This document shows positions 35,484 to 49,700 of a DNA stretch of 64,000 bases, piece by piece (the stretch's first letter is position 1; each line of letters begins with the position of its first letter). This DNA comes from Hirsutella rhossiliensis (Eukaryota > Ascomycota > Sordariomycetes > Hypocreales > Ophiocordycipitaceae). A program made the translations under genes and the position numbers. The stretch spans positions 8,122,001 to 8,186,000 of the forward strand of contig NW_025408668.1 of the NCBI RefSeq assembly GCF_020360975.1, read 5' to 3'. Under the pieces are notes generated by a model that did no database searches, had not been told where the DNA came from, and worked only from the letters and a program-made list of their open reading frames with translations.

Positions 35484-37057
35484 GCTGCGCTGGGGGAAAA
35501 CCTTGCTTTCGCTTGAGATGGCCCGGGAGTTTGTGGGAAGCGTCGGGATTCGCGATGCCGAGTTCCGGGCGAAATTGGGTTGCGGAAAGTACGTTCTGTA
35601 TGTAGATGCATTTTGTGTGGCTTATATAGTCAATATGCGGGGCATTTATTCGTCATCGTCGGTGCGCAAGAGGAATGAATGGGAATTTGTAGATACGGCA
35701 GGGGGGTGACCACATAAAAGGCGGAGGCGGCGGTGGTGGCACGTGTCTGGCCGCGAGGCGTCGTATCCCAAAGTGCCACGCTGGCAACGGCTTTTGCCAC
35801 TGGGAGGGGAGGATGATGTTGAGGCCACGACGCATGGCCTTTGCTGCCTGGCTGGCTTTCCGCAGAGTTGTACTGGAATAATTCCTTGGTGCGTGCTCGG
35901 ATGGATGCTTTGATTCACTTGTGCTGTAAGTTAGGCATTCGTATTCGCACAGACAAAGTACTGTACTTGCGCCTTCAGAGCCAAGGTACTGTACCCAGGC
36001 GAGTGGTGGGGAAAGAGAGGCGCCAAGGACGGGCAGCTGTTTTAGCGGGCCTTTAGCGCCCGCGAGGAGCACATGTTTGCGGAACAATGCTATTTAGTAC
36101 GTACCAGTACGTACTGCTGTACGGCATCATCGACTTGGGCGGGACCAAAGACTGGAACGGAAACGTGAGGCTCGGCACGAGGACGGAGCCGAGAGCCTGG
36201 GGAGGCATCAATACAGTACAAGACTGTACGTACTGCGGAGGAGACGTCTACTCATTCGAGAAGCGCCTTTAGTGAAATCCAGCCTCGACGCTAGACTCTT
36301 AAACGATCAGTCGTCGAGTCCCTGGCAATTCTCTCCACGCACTTGATCAGCAACACTCGAGCCTCGTAGCTTGACACTACCCTTGTTGACTGGAGATATA
36401 GGGGACCTTTAGATGTTTCGTGCCTAGCATCTTGCCTGACTTGCCTGCAAGGTACTCGTCCAACATTGGCAAATGCTGATTGGCCTTGTTGGTTTACATA
36501 CAAACTGGACAATGTACTGTACCTACTGCACTGGAGCATCAGGCAGGGGATCCCCGTTCCACCCGCCCTGGTCCGTTTCCACGGGAGCTGCCCGCCCAGA
36601 GTTGATCCCCCAATCGTTGCACGGGAATTATACCTTTGTGCACAAGTTATTCGACCAAGTACTGTACAGTACGAACAAGGACAACCGCCATCTACATGTA
36701 CAGTATCCATGCCGCAGTCGCAGCTTGCAAGAGGTGCGCGCGTGTACCCTGAACCCCATCCTCTCCCAGCAAGGTACAGATACTCCCCGCCCGTCCAGTA
36801 TCCCAGCCACCCGCCTCGTGGGAGACGGCTCGGGTCGACAAACCAGAAGTCGGTCAGAGCTCTCTCCACCATGGCCTAAAATCAAAACAACAGGCCACAG
36901 AGTCGTCCTGGCTTCTTCGCCGCCATCATCACCACCACCACCACTACCGCCATCATCCTCTTATAACCGCCGTCATCATCGCCTTCGCCCTCGCCCTCGC
37001 CCAACCTCACCCACGCTCACTCTGTCCATCCTCAATCAGTCGAGTGAGCGGCCAACG
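35484..37057. other. Intergenic: P450 3' region and Leashin promoter/leader
   Basis: No supported gene. Several GTAC-rich palindromic stretches occur (about 36097-36121 and 36657-36672). A minimal uORF in strong initiation context lies at 36871-36879. The giant gene's frame is open back to 36473, but that upstream part does not look like the family. Confidence 0.55.
36871..36879 (+). promoter_or_regulatory. Minimal uORF (Met-Ala-stop) upstream of Leashin
   Basis: CCACCATGG context followed by GCC TAA, about 180 nt before the presumed Leashin ATG. If inside the leader, it would capture scanning ribosomes and then allow reinitiation. Confidence 0.4.
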
Positions 37058-37710
37058 ATGATACGAGACCCCCGTCGCCGGAGCCCCGAGAGCTCCAGCC
37101 GGCGGAGGCGCGACAGCAGAAGAGACTCGCGCCATCAACACCTCGCCACCATGCCGCCTGAAGCCATGCCTCAAGACTACTTCCAGCTCCCTCCCACCGC
37201 CCACCGCCCCCGCGCCCCGTCCAGCTCCCGCTCGGCATCCAGCTCTGCCTCGTCGCTGCTCGACATCTCGCGCCATTACCCACAACCAACCACCGACCGC
37301 TGGGGAGGCCTTCTCTCTACCTTTTTCCGCGCGCCCTCGGAGCGGTCCAGGCGCACCACCCGCAAGGCCACCAGGAAGCGCCGTATCCTTCGCCTCAGCA
37401 ACTCGTCCTCGTCCTCGGTCAACTCTGACCTGGCTTACGGGACTGGCTACATCGCCCGACCCAAGGGCTACCGCAGCTACAGCCCGCGCCGCGCGACCGC
37501 CTTGGCCGCCGCTCCTGGCCAGTCGCACCCCTACGATCAGCGACAGTACGGCGGCACCGCCTATCCCGCCGACGCGCCCGATCGACCAAGCCTGCGCAGG
37601 GACAAGACCGACGAAGAGATTCTAGATATAGGCCGCCGCCTGTCCGACTTTGCCCGGAAGCAAAATGATCATGATCTGCGGGCTGCCGGGCGGAGCCGAC
37701 CCACTGGCCT

Positions 37711-37749
<39 letters not shown>

Positions 37750-40700
37750 GGCTAGCGGCTCTCGGCGACACAAGCGCGATGGTACCAGTAGCCGCGGCAT
37801 CGGCGCCTCAAGGCCTCACGGCACATCCCCCGGCGATGACTCGGACTGGGAATCTGCCTCGGACGACGAATCAAGCGACGGCGCCGAGTCGGTGCTGGCG
37901 TATGGCTCTGTCGTCTCGCAGGCAATCCGACCACCAAGGCCCGCCGCCGCCTCTGCCATTGCGTCCACAGTCAGTGGCCCTTCCATGCATGGCAGACAGG
38001 GCTCCGTGGTGGATCCTCGCTTGTTTGGACCCGTCAATTCCCTCCGCGGGCTGGTCACTCCTCGTCCGTTTGGGGACGACGAGTCTTCCCTTCCAGCCGT
38101 CCAATACCGCAACTTCAACCGGCTTCGTCGAGTCGAGACCGAGCCCATCCACGAGCAAGCCCCCATGAGGGAGGTACTTCCGATTCCGACGGCCGACCCA
38201 ACCACATTCGATGCAGAATCAGCCCCCCCGACTGCTCTGCGTCGAAGCCGAACCAGTCCTGCTCCTGTCCCTTTACAGCAGCCAGTTCCCGTGGCTCCTG
38301 TGCCGTCCAAAGTCTATGACGCAGAGAAGCTCGAGGACGCAAGCAGGCGCGACTGGCGACAATCGCGCCACCGCTCCGAAGACAAGGCCTTTAGCGAGGC
38401 TGCAGTGGCTGGCGTGGCTGGCGTGGCTGCCGCAGCTGTCGGTGCGGCCCTGGTTTCTGATCGACGCGATCGGAAGGATGGTCGCAAGGAAGAAAGGAAG
38501 AGGGAGGATAGGAAGAGAGATGAGCGGGATGGCCAAGGCCGCCGCGAAGATGAGCATCGCTCCATTCGTGGCCTTGAGAAGGTCGACAAGGCGGAGAAGG
38601 ATTCCAAGTCCCGAGACCGAGAGTCGAATCGTGATAAGGAGCGCCGCAAGTCTAAGCGCGACTCTCACTCGTCATCGAAACACGTTGACGACAAGGACCA
38701 AAAGAAGGCCCGGCGCTATGAGGATGAACGTCCTCCTAGAAAAAGGCGCGAGACCGTTGCGGATCACGTCTCCGATCCCGGAGTCGCTGGATACCGCCGT
38801 GGGGAAATCGAGACGGAAGCCGAGCCTGACAGGTACAGCGACATTCCTCAGCCTCGACACCGTGGCGACCGCAACAACGACGAGCATATGGACCGTCGAG
38901 ACATCCGCAGGGCGGACGACGCAGCTTCCCAGCCTGCCGGCAGCCAAGACTACCGCCGCTCCGAGAAAGCCACAGTCGACCCATTTCGATATCAAATTGA
39001 TGACGATACCCTCGTCGCGCCAAAGGCTGCCACTGAGAGACCATTGACGCCGACCGTTGTCACTGTCGACCGAGAGCCAGACTTTGATAGCTGGTCGCCA
39101 AAATCGCCAAAGCCGGAATTGAGACTGAGTCGCAGGGACTCTTTTGACATTGACCATATGGTCGAGGATAAGGAAAAGGGAGATCGAGGCAGGCCTCGGA
39201 GCGACCGCAGCTTCGACCCAGGGGAGCAAGAGGCCAAGGAGATATACGATGAAGCCAGACACGCCACCGTGCCGATAGCAGTAGCCGCCGTCGCATCTGC
39301 CATTGCCATCGAGAGAGCCCAGTCAAGAGAGCGTCGCCGCCGAGAAAACTCGAATGGCGTCTCCCCAGAACGCCAGGACGGGCCCGGGGACGCGGTTCAG
39401 GAGCAGGCGAACCGCTACTATCGTGAGGTTGAACTTGCGCGCAAGATTGCCGGGGGCCAGGTGCGCTCTCATTCGCAAGAGTCGGAGCGTTCCGTGGTGG
39501 ACATATGGGACAAGAACGATGCAGTCGACGAACCCACCATCGTCACCCCGCCCGATGTCGAGGACAGAGAATGGAAGAAGGATGAGGGGCCTTATGCGGC
39601 ACCTGATGCGGATGTTCGCATCGACAACAAGATATATCCTCGCGAGGTTGATAGGTTCCGCTTGACGGGGAGCGAATGGGGCGTGGCGCCCTTCAAGTCG
39701 CGGGACCCGTCGTGCGAGCGAGAGCGCCCTGTGCTCAATCTGGTATATCCTACGCCCGACTCAAGCCGATACCCCACTCCAAGCCCTGATCCGGCGAAGC
39801 GCCTCCAGGAAGACGAGGAACAGGTTCAACGGTCTGCGCAACCAGAGCCCGTCTCCGACGTGGTGAATGAGCCAAGGGGCGAACCGACGCAGCCGTCGAC
39901 GCCCAAGTCCGTCAGCTGGGGCGAAAACTCGACCAAGCGTTTCGAGGTGGAGAGCCCCGAGCCCCGTGGCCATGCGGAACAATCGCGTGACGTTGCCGGC
40001 TCCGGAGAAAGGTCGCGGCCACTCCTTGACAGGTCGAGCCAGTGGGGCATCATCGCTGCCGCCATGGCCGGAAGCAGCGCCGAGCCCGACAACGAGCCCG
40101 AGGCGAGGGACTGGGACAAGGCCTCGGATTCCAAGCTCCGGAGTGTGGCGGCGGCTGGGCCGGAGCAGATCTTCACTGAAGAGCCGACCGCTGCTCCGCC
40201 AGTCCCCGGCCCCAAGCCGGTTAGCCCGGAACCAAGACAGATGCCCGGTGGCTTCGCCGACGACATAGAGTTCGCAGCCACACTTGCGGCGGGTCTCAAG
40301 GACACCGGCTTTGACCCCAACATTGTCATCGACGATCCGCTGTATCACCGCCGCGATTCACCCCCAGGCGAGAGCGAGCCGAACGGGGACAGTTGGAACC
40401 GCAGGGCTGCTTCAGACATCATCACCAACCTGCAAAGCCATGGCTCGGTCGCCGGCGGGAGACCAGTGTCTGAGCCGGGTTTCGTGATTGGCGAGGTCGA
40501 AACCCCGAGGGACGAGCCATCCCCGGCCTCGGTGGCCGGTGAGTGGGCCGAGGTACCCGCAAAATTGAGCAAGAAGGAGAGGAAGAGGCTTGAAAAGCTC
40601 AAGCGACAGTCGTCCGAGGCGTCGGAGCCGGCGACTGCTGAAACCTCAGGAACTCCAGCCTTCGAAGACGTAGCCGATGCTGCTTCCCGGAGAGGCAGCA

Positions 40701-43700
40701 CAAAAGACCACCGCGAGCACGACAGCTCAGCTTCGAGGCACGGTGATGAGCATTATCCAAGAGCCGAGGCCGAGCGTAGCCAGAGCGGCAAGGCTGACCC
40801 CGATGTCTGGGAGGAAAATGCTTATGGCAAGCAAAAGAAGAATAGAAGGAGCCGAGATTTTGACGACGACACCAAGTCCAAGGTGTCGGTTCCCACTGAT
40901 GCCTTTGACGATCTGCAGTTGCTCAGGAAAGAATCGGTTGGCGACGACTGGGAAGCTTCGAAAAAGTCCAAGAGAAAGTCGAAGAGGAGCTCGGGAGCCC
41001 ACGACTCGCCCACCAGGTCTTCGGTCCCTTCAGAGGTATCCGCAACGAGCTCCAGCAGGCGGAGCAGCAAGTCGAAGCGGAGCAGCGGCAACAACGATGA
41101 TTTTGTCACCCCTGGCGAGGATCCCCTGGGTCGCTCAAAGCGCAGTCCCTTCGAGGACCATGAAGTGAGCTCGGTCGTGTCTGATTCTCGATATGACAAG
41201 CAGAAACGCGACAGGCGAGAGGGCAAGCGGTCGTCTCGAAGCTACGATGACGACGACGACGCCAAGTCGGTCGCCTCAGCACCGGGCCCTTCTCGCAAGA
41301 GCAAAGACTCGGGCAAAAAGTCTAGCGGGCTCTTTTCCAGCATCTTCAAGTCTGGCGGCAGCAAAGACGAACAAAAAAGAGAGTCTTTTTTAGATAATGC
41401 CGGCACCTCTGGCACAGGTGTCGGCTTGGCGAGCATTGCTGCCATTGCCACGGCTGGCCTCGTTCGCGCGCATGCCACCGGTAGCTCCTCGGAAATGGAG
41501 CACGATCCTCTCGAGGCCCCTAAAGACGCTCGAGACGTCGAGATCTTCGACCCGGAGATTGCCCCACGAGCAATCAAGCCAGCCATTGACCCCCAGTATG
41601 GCGACCTTCTTCCCCTCCCCCCAAGTGAGCCGGGAAGCCCTCGACAAACCCTCGAGGAGCTTCCCGGCCTGCCAGACAGCCGCCCGGGCACGCCACCCGA
41701 CGAACGCAACCGGAAACGCGACCACGAGACACACCGCCGGTGGCGGAGCATTCAAGAAACTCCTGTCAAGTCTCCCAGCAGCACGGCCATACCAATCTCA
41801 TTGCGACTTGGCCAAAGGGGAACTCCGACCCCACCGAGCTCTGGCACGTTCAAGTCCCCTCCTCCAGGATCTCCCGTTGGCAATCCGAACGCTGCCATGA
41901 GGCGACAGGCTCGTCGCATTTCCTGGGACAGCAGCCGTGCGATAATGCCGCTGTATCTGCTTGAGCACTCGCGGCATAGGTCTGCCGACAGTGTTCCCCG
42001 AGAAGCCGACATACCCGTGCCGCCGTCCCGGGAGTCTCCCGCTCCCGAACTCAGTGCCATTGATGACGATATGGAGCTCCTTGACAGTGGACTCGGCGCC
42101 CAAAACCTCGCGGATTCCGGGCTCCGAATCGACACGAGCCTGGCATCAGCTGCCGCAGATCATGACATCGCGGGGTCTCAGGAGACGACGCCAAGAGCCG
42201 AGGTGAGGCCAGAGTTGCCAAGCTGGCCGGCACCTGGGAGCGGCGACGGGGAGCAATACAAGTACGTAGAGCCTGGTCCCGTTGAGTCAACGTCCAAGGA
42301 CAGAAGCTCTTTCTTGCTTCATTCCACGCCTCCCTCTATCGAGTCTAACAGGACCGCTGACAGAGAGGGCCCCTCGCAAAGCTCCCACGGATCGCCTCCC
42401 ACGAAGCAATTGCGCACGGCAAATGCATCACCCGACGTTCCCGAGGACCTGACTTCAGCCGATGAGCACTTCTCTGACGCCCTGGAGGGGCATTCTGAGG
42501 ATGCTTTCGAGGAGGCTCTTGCCTCACCTGCTCAGCCGGTCGTCCTGGAGCAGCAGGTCGTGGAGCAGCCGGATCAGGAGACCGTACCCGATACAACTGC
42601 CACGACCGAGGCTGAAGAGGCTGAGCCTGATGAGTGGAGAACAATGACGGTCAAGGAGAGGAAGAAGGCCAAGATGGGTCGCAAGAATAAGGGCCTGGAC
42701 ATGGCCAGCGTTGCAGCAGCGGCTGCCACTACCCTTGGCGCCGCAGCCGCTGCTGCGGCGGGCGTCCTGACCGGCGAATCCGCAAGCAACCAGGACAGCG
42801 CTGCAAGCCAACCGGAGACCTCACGGGATGCTTTTGAGCAACCAACAAAGGGGAAGAAGGGGAAGAAGAACAGGAAGAAGACGCTGCCTGCTTGGGAGGA
42901 CATTGAGGAAACGCCCGCCGAGCCTGGCAAAGATGAATCTTTCGCAGCGTTACAACCCGAGATTCCTGACGTTGCGGCGGATAATGATTCTTCGCTGATC
43001 ACGGAGCGCGAAACCTCAATCCCGACCCCGAACCTGGACGCTGATGGAGCACTGGCAGCTGCATCCCCAGACAAATACACGGAGGCTATCACGGCACCAC
43101 AAAACAGTGACGGATCCAGTGCCGTTGACACGACCCCAACCGCGGATCAAGCCCCCGACCCAGAGGGTGACTGCACCCCGACTATTGACATTGCCCTGAG
43201 ATCACCGACGGCAGGAGAGGTTTTACAAGAGTCCAGCGAAGACAAAGAAATACAGGAAGAAGTTGGAGAAGCCGTGACACTCAGCGAGGCACCAGCTCCT
43301 GAGGGTGAACTTCAAGGTCATGAGGGACACAAGATGACTGATGAGCCCGGTGATGTCGGTCAGCAGCAGGTCTTGGAGACGCTCGGTCAACCCCCCCCTT
43401 CAGCCGAGACAAAAAGGGCCAAGGATGAGCCAGAGCTTGTACTTGCTATCAACAACGCCCCAACGCAAGAGGCTGTTTCTGACGACCGGTGGTCCTCGAC
43501 TGCTAGTTCCAAGAAAAGCAAAAAGAAGAAAAAGAAGGGCAAAGCGGCCGTCTTGGAAAAAGGGGATGCTCAGACAACCGAAGATCAACCTGCTCTTTCA
43601 TTTGAAGATGTGGCTGCGGACCAGACTCGCGACAAGTTGGATCCTGTAAATGAATCGCCCGAGGTGGCCAAGGAGGAATTGATCACGGACGAGCCTGAAG

Positions 43701-46700
43701 CCGTAACTCCTGCACCGCAACTCCCGGACACTGCTAATCGGGATGGCATTGGGGCTACTCCTGCAGCTATTGACAAGGAAGAGACCAGAGTCCAAGAAAC
43801 TATCGAAGTCACGCCGCGGGATGAACCCCAGGAGCCACAGAATGAGCCCTCGGCCTCGGCAGAACCAAGCATTGTCGATGAGCCGCGGGAAGTTGACCAA
43901 AGTGAACCAGCCATCGTTGCGGCTGCTGCTGAAGTGGCGGAGAACGAGCCAGTGGCGTCAGCTTCTGCTGTCGATTCGTCAACCATTGACGCAGAGGATA
44001 CGTGGGCCACGCCAACTAGTTCCAAGAAAGAGAAGAAGAAGAAAAGGAAGAAGGGCCAGCGACTGGATGCATCTTTGCCCGCAGAGAATGACGCAACCAC
44101 TGTGTCCATCACGGAAGAGACTCCTGTCGAAACAGCCGTTGAACCTGAGAAGCCCGTTGACACTGAAGCTCAGCCGTATGGTGAAACTTCTACTGGGGAG
44201 TCAGCGCCCGCTGCCTTAGAGACTGATTTCGCTCCGGCCTCGCGTGGCAAGAAGAAAAAGTCGAAGCGGAAGTCCATGGAGAGGGAACTTGATCAACCCT
44301 CGGCCGTGCAAGAGACCCACAAAGACGACGCCGATTTGACCATTGATCTCGCGTCCAAAGACCTAGAAGCCACCGATCTCCAGCCGTCCACCGAGCTCGA
44401 GACTGTCACTGCGGCCAAGACTGAAGATGCTCAGAATTCTCCGTCCAGCTCTCTTCTTCATGATCCGGACGCCACTGCAGAGGGGCCTGTGGAGGAGAAG
44501 GTGTCCAGCACGCCTGCTTCATGTCCGCTCTCCGCTTCAGCACTTGTCCCTGCAGTATCTGCTTCAATCGCAGCTTCGGACCAGGAGCCTTTGAGTCGGA
44601 AAGATGTCCTCGAGCAAGTACAAAAGGGAGAGGTTGTTTTTGCTGACGCGCCGCAAACTGCCAAAGAAGAGGAGCTCGCGGCCGACGTTTGTCAAAAAGA
44701 CGTCTCATTGGATGCCAGTCAGCAGCAACAGGACTCCGAACCGATCACCTCGGAACCTCTTTTTTCGCAGGGCGAGCTCCACATTGAACATACTCAAGAC
44801 TCCACTCACCTTGAACCCACCCAAGCTCTCGAACCGATCGTCTCGGAACCTCCCTTCTCTCAGGGCGAAGCGCCTGCGGAACCTACTCAAGATTCCACTC
44901 ACGTTGACTCCATGAAAGCTCTCGAATCGATCGTCTCGGAACCTCACTTCTTTCAGGGCGAGGCCATGGAACCCATTCAAGACCCCATCCACCTTGAAAC
45001 CACGCAAGCAGACCAACCAGCTCCAGCCGTGAGCGCCGTTGTGGATGAGACGACGACAGCTTCGGCCTCAGTCGATGATTTCGTCGCTCCCAAGAAGAAG
45101 GGCAAGAAGAACAAGAGAAAGAGCCAAGGCAGCGTGCGGGACCCTGACAAGGATGAGTCCTCTCGGGAGCATGCATTCGGCCCTGGTCTTTCAACGGGAC
45201 AGGCTGTGTTCGGCAAGGTCGTAGAAGATGCCACAACGGAGACGGTTGATAAAGCTTGCGAGGCCGTGCAGGACGCCAAATCAGCTCTCGTCCCCCAGGA
45301 AGTCCCAGCCGAAGGGGAATGGAACGAGACGGCAACTGGAAAGAAGCCCAACCTGTCCGAGGACAGCAAACCTTTATCAACCATTGACCCAGCGCCGCAT
45401 GCTGACCTCGCGACTCAGACGACAGAGCCTCCAGTGGCAGCGGAGGAAGCTGCAAGCATTGAGGGGCCGTTCCTCAGTACGCACACCGATCCTTTGGCTG
45501 GTGCTTCCGCGGAGATGGATGAGTGGCCACAAGCTACAGGCAAGAAGGGCAAGAAGAAAAAGAAGCGTCAAAGCCAGATTTCCGTTACATTGGACGGCGA
45601 TTCTTCGACTCCTGCGCCTCCTGTCGAAAAATTAAAGGTTTCCAAAGCATCTGGTTCCACGGTCGATTGTGGAACCGAGTTTGCAGTTCCTAAGAAGGGA
45701 AAGAAGAACAAGAAGAAGCAGCATACCTTCTCATGGGACTCGACTTCTGACATGAAACCGCAGCAACTGACTGACGAGCCGGCCGTGCCCTCGGAGGACC
45801 AACCTGCCATCGAGCCTGAGACGCTGCCTGAGGTTGAGTCTGGTCTCACTGGCGACGAGGCGTCTGTTTTCCTGGATGATGACCAGAGCAAGTCGACTCG
45901 TGGTATGGAGCAGGGAAGCGACACACCCACACTGGAGACTCAACTTGGATCGGGCCCGGGATTCCTCGGCATTGGATCTTCTCTGGAGGCAAATTTTCCA
46001 GGATACAGCGTTGCAGACACCACACCTGCCGATGACAGCGAGGCCGCCTTTCCGGTCAAGATGAGCAAAAAGGACAGGAAGAAAAATAAGAAGCAGGCGG
46101 CGCTGAATGAGGCTACGCAACCTGGCTCAGAGGAAGCTTCAGCAAAGTTTGCCATCAACCAGGACGTGGTGCCGGAACAAGCGAGACCTGAGTCGGAGGC
46201 AACCAAGGAGACTTGCTTGGATCGTGCCATCAACGAGTCTCGGGCTGCAGAGGAGGCAGCAATTGGAACTTCGGTGATAGGTCCAGGTGCATCCGACGAG
46301 GCAACAACCGACCAGCCGGTTGGGACAAGCGAACAGCAGTCAGAGGTGGTTCCTGATGAGTGGGGTGGGTTCAGTCTAAAAAGGTCCAGAAAGGACAACA
46401 AGAAGAAGAAGAAAGCTAAAGATGTTGAACCCACGAAACCACAGGAACCTGAGACGGCCACCCTTCCGGGACCGGAGCGAGAGCAAGTCGGTACTCACGT
46501 GGAACAGACACCCGAACCACAGCGAGAGGGCATCGAACTTGCTGGTGAAGATCCACCAAAGGAGCCAGAACTGGTCCCTGCCACTGATACTGGAACTTTG
46601 GTTGAGGCTGGACCTCCATTGGCCAGCATCAAGCCGGAGGAGCCGGAAGAGACTTTGGAATTAGAGCAAGCCCCTGCTCGTGACTCCGAAGCTCAGGAAG

Positions 46701-49700
46701 AAACTGGACCGCTTTCAGGTAGTACACTACCTGAGAAACCTGAAGAGGTTCCAGTGGAGCCCGTTTTAACCCCCACCGCTGAACCGGAAGCCTTTGGTGA
46801 GGCGGCATTGCCGCTTGAGAGTGCCGCAGCCAAAGAGACTGAAAAGGCGGTGGTGCCACAGTCCGACCCTACCACTGACCTAGAAGCCTCTAGTGAAACC
46901 GAATTACAGTCAAGAGGGACAATCCCCGAGAATCCTGAGGACACGGTGGTACCGCCCGCCCCAATCCCTACCGCTGAGCCAGAAGCCTTTGCCAAGGCAG
47001 ATCTGTCATCTGATAGTGCGGCGCCCGAAGGGGCTGAGAGGGCATTTGAGTTAGAGCCACTCCCTGCCATTGATCCCTTACGCGAAGCTGTATTGCCATC
47101 AACGAAGGCGATACCTGAGGAGACTCTGGAAAAGGAACATATGGAACTGGAGTCGGTTGTCACCTCTGACTTCGGAGTCTCGGATCAAGCTGAATCGCCG
47201 TTCGAGAGCGCCGAGCCCGAAAATTCTGAAGTTCGTGCGGAGGTCGATGGAATCTCCGGCCAGACTACAGAAGGGAGTATTGAGAAGACTGAGGCTGCAT
47301 GTATTGAAGGTAGGTATTTTGACAGTCTACCATTTGAAACAGAAACGAGTGTTAATCGAATGGCAAGAAACCGCGACAGAAGCACCGGGAGATGAAATTC
47401 GTGCCGATACCTCTCAAAGTCTAGACAAGGGAGGGGAAACGAACGAATCCGCGCCTCGCTCTCGAGATGATCCCTATCGACTCGAAGACCCCCCCGCTGC
47501 GGAGCGTGTCAATCTTGAAACGTCCGCCATTGACGAGACCGAAAACAACCCCGCTCTCGACAAACAAGTGTTTTCTGCGCCTCATCCAGATTCCCCTGCT
47601 GTTGAGCCTGCCAGCCCCAAGGAATCTTCTACCTTTGCCGAGGCCCAGAAAGATGCCACTCTTGATAAGCAAGCTTCGTCTGACCAGAGCTCCTCATTGC
47701 GAGATTCTACTACATCAGTTCTTCATGGACTAACAGCAGAAGAGCCCTTTGCCACCGTCGAGGCTGAGGGGGACGTTGTTCTGGACACTATGATCTCAGT
47801 ACCTGAGCGGGCCTTTTCAGTTCAAGATTCGACACCGTCAGACCTCCCTGAACCGACCAAAGAAGAGCTCCTTGTCACTGTCGAGACCCAGGAGGATGCT
47901 GCTCTAGACAAAGACGCGATTCCTGCGCCTCACCCTAATTCCCTTGCTGGGGATCCTGTCGGCTCTGAGGAACCGTCTGTCCTTGGCGAGGGCGGTAAGG
48001 ATGCTGCTCAAGACGAAGAAGTGATTTCTGCGTTTCACCAGGCCTCTTTCATTCAAGATTCCCCAGCGTCAGATCTTCCTGGACCGACAGAAGAAGAGCC
48101 CTCCGCCACTGTTGAGACACAGAAAGATGCTACTCTATACGAAGAAATGCTCTCTTCGCTTCACCGGAACTCCCCGGTTCAAGATTTTACAGCATCGAGT
48201 CTCTCGGTAACGAAGGAAGAGGAGGCTGTTGCTGAAACTGCCAATCTCTCCCAAGATTCTCCCCCGCCAGAGTCAGTCGAACAAAGCCTCGAATCTCTGA
48301 GTGAGCCCAACGAGCCGGAGACATTGCATGAGCAAGAGCAAAGCGTCATTGGAGCGACGGCGAGTGTCCCAAAGCACGACGAGGAATTGTCTTCACCAAA
48401 AAGTGTCGACATTGAAGTGTCGACGCCAAAGGACCAGAGCACAGATGGAGAATGGTCTGGCTCTGTGACTGGAAAGAAAGGGAAGAGGGGCAAGAAGAAA
48501 CGACGCGGCCAACTCACGGCTCTACCTTTGGAGGAGACGACAACCGAGAACTCCGATCTCCCAGTCACGGGAACTGAGCCCATCCTCGAAGGAAATGAGA
48601 AGCCTGAGCTTGTCGAGCATCAATCCGAAACTGCGCCCGAACCCCTTCATGAACTTGCTGCTCCAAAGCCAGAGGTGGCCGATGCGAATGTCAATGATAC
48701 GATGGCGTCAGTCGCGCCCACGCCAGCTCCTGAAGAAACAGCAGTGCCGGAAATCGGTGAGAATCCTGAACCTCCGGCCGAAGGAGCTATCCCAGCTCAG
48801 GCCATCGAAGCCGAAGGATCTCGGAGCTTGGATCAGCAAATCGAGTCAACAAAAGCTGAAGATGTCTCCACTTCCGAAGCAGACAGCCGAGATGCGCCTA
48901 GCTCTGAGGACCTCGGGGAAACCATGCCAGACAAGAGGCTTTCAAAGCGGGACAAGAAGAAAAAGAAGAAGCGGGGTGGCTTGATTGAGTCTGCACACGA
49001 TGGCCCAGAGCGGAGCGAGCCCATGCCTTTGGCCGAGTCGAATGATGTTCCATCTGTTGCTCTGGAGAGCATACCAGAGGTGCCGGAGGTCGCGCAAGTG
49101 ACTTCGCAGGAGTCTTCGGAAGATTGGTCTTCGACCAAGAAATCGAAGAAGGACAAGAAAAGGGCGCAGAGAGCCGCTCTTGCAGCGGCTAGCCCATTGG
49201 CTGCAAGTGTTGCTCTGGGTGCAAGCATGGAAGCAAAGGAAGAGACAGCGGAGGAGTCACACCGAGCGGAGAGCCCTCGGCCACCGATGGAGCCATTCGC
49301 GGAGGAGGAGCAGCAGCCTGTGGGAGAGACACACCATGTGCAAGAGTCACAGCCCGCGGAGGAGCCCCAGCCCGCGGGAGAACCTCGCGAGCCTGAGCCG
49401 GTCAGGTCGTGGGCGGATGAGGTGTCGGAGAGTGTGTCGTTTGTTTCTGTCGAAGTCCCTCGGAAGACACCGCAAAGTGTCCGAGAAGATGGGGATGGTG
49501 GGCTCGAAGTACCGTTCGAGAACCAAGAGGACCGAGAGGGAAGCAAGACGGATCCCGGTGCTGCTGAAAGCAATACCGAGAGCATGTCTATCGTCAAAGC
49601 AGAGCAGTTTCCCGAACCTGCAGCCTCTGAATCCCAGCACACCAGAACCATCAGCGGAGCAGCTTCTAACGTGGATGCTATGGAGACCAAGCCAGACTTG

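Noticed and set aside
36473..37057. Start of the giant ORF at 36473
   Set aside because: Upstream part contains promoter-like GTAC palindromes and no family-like sequence; the Arg/Ser-rich N-terminus begins at 37058.
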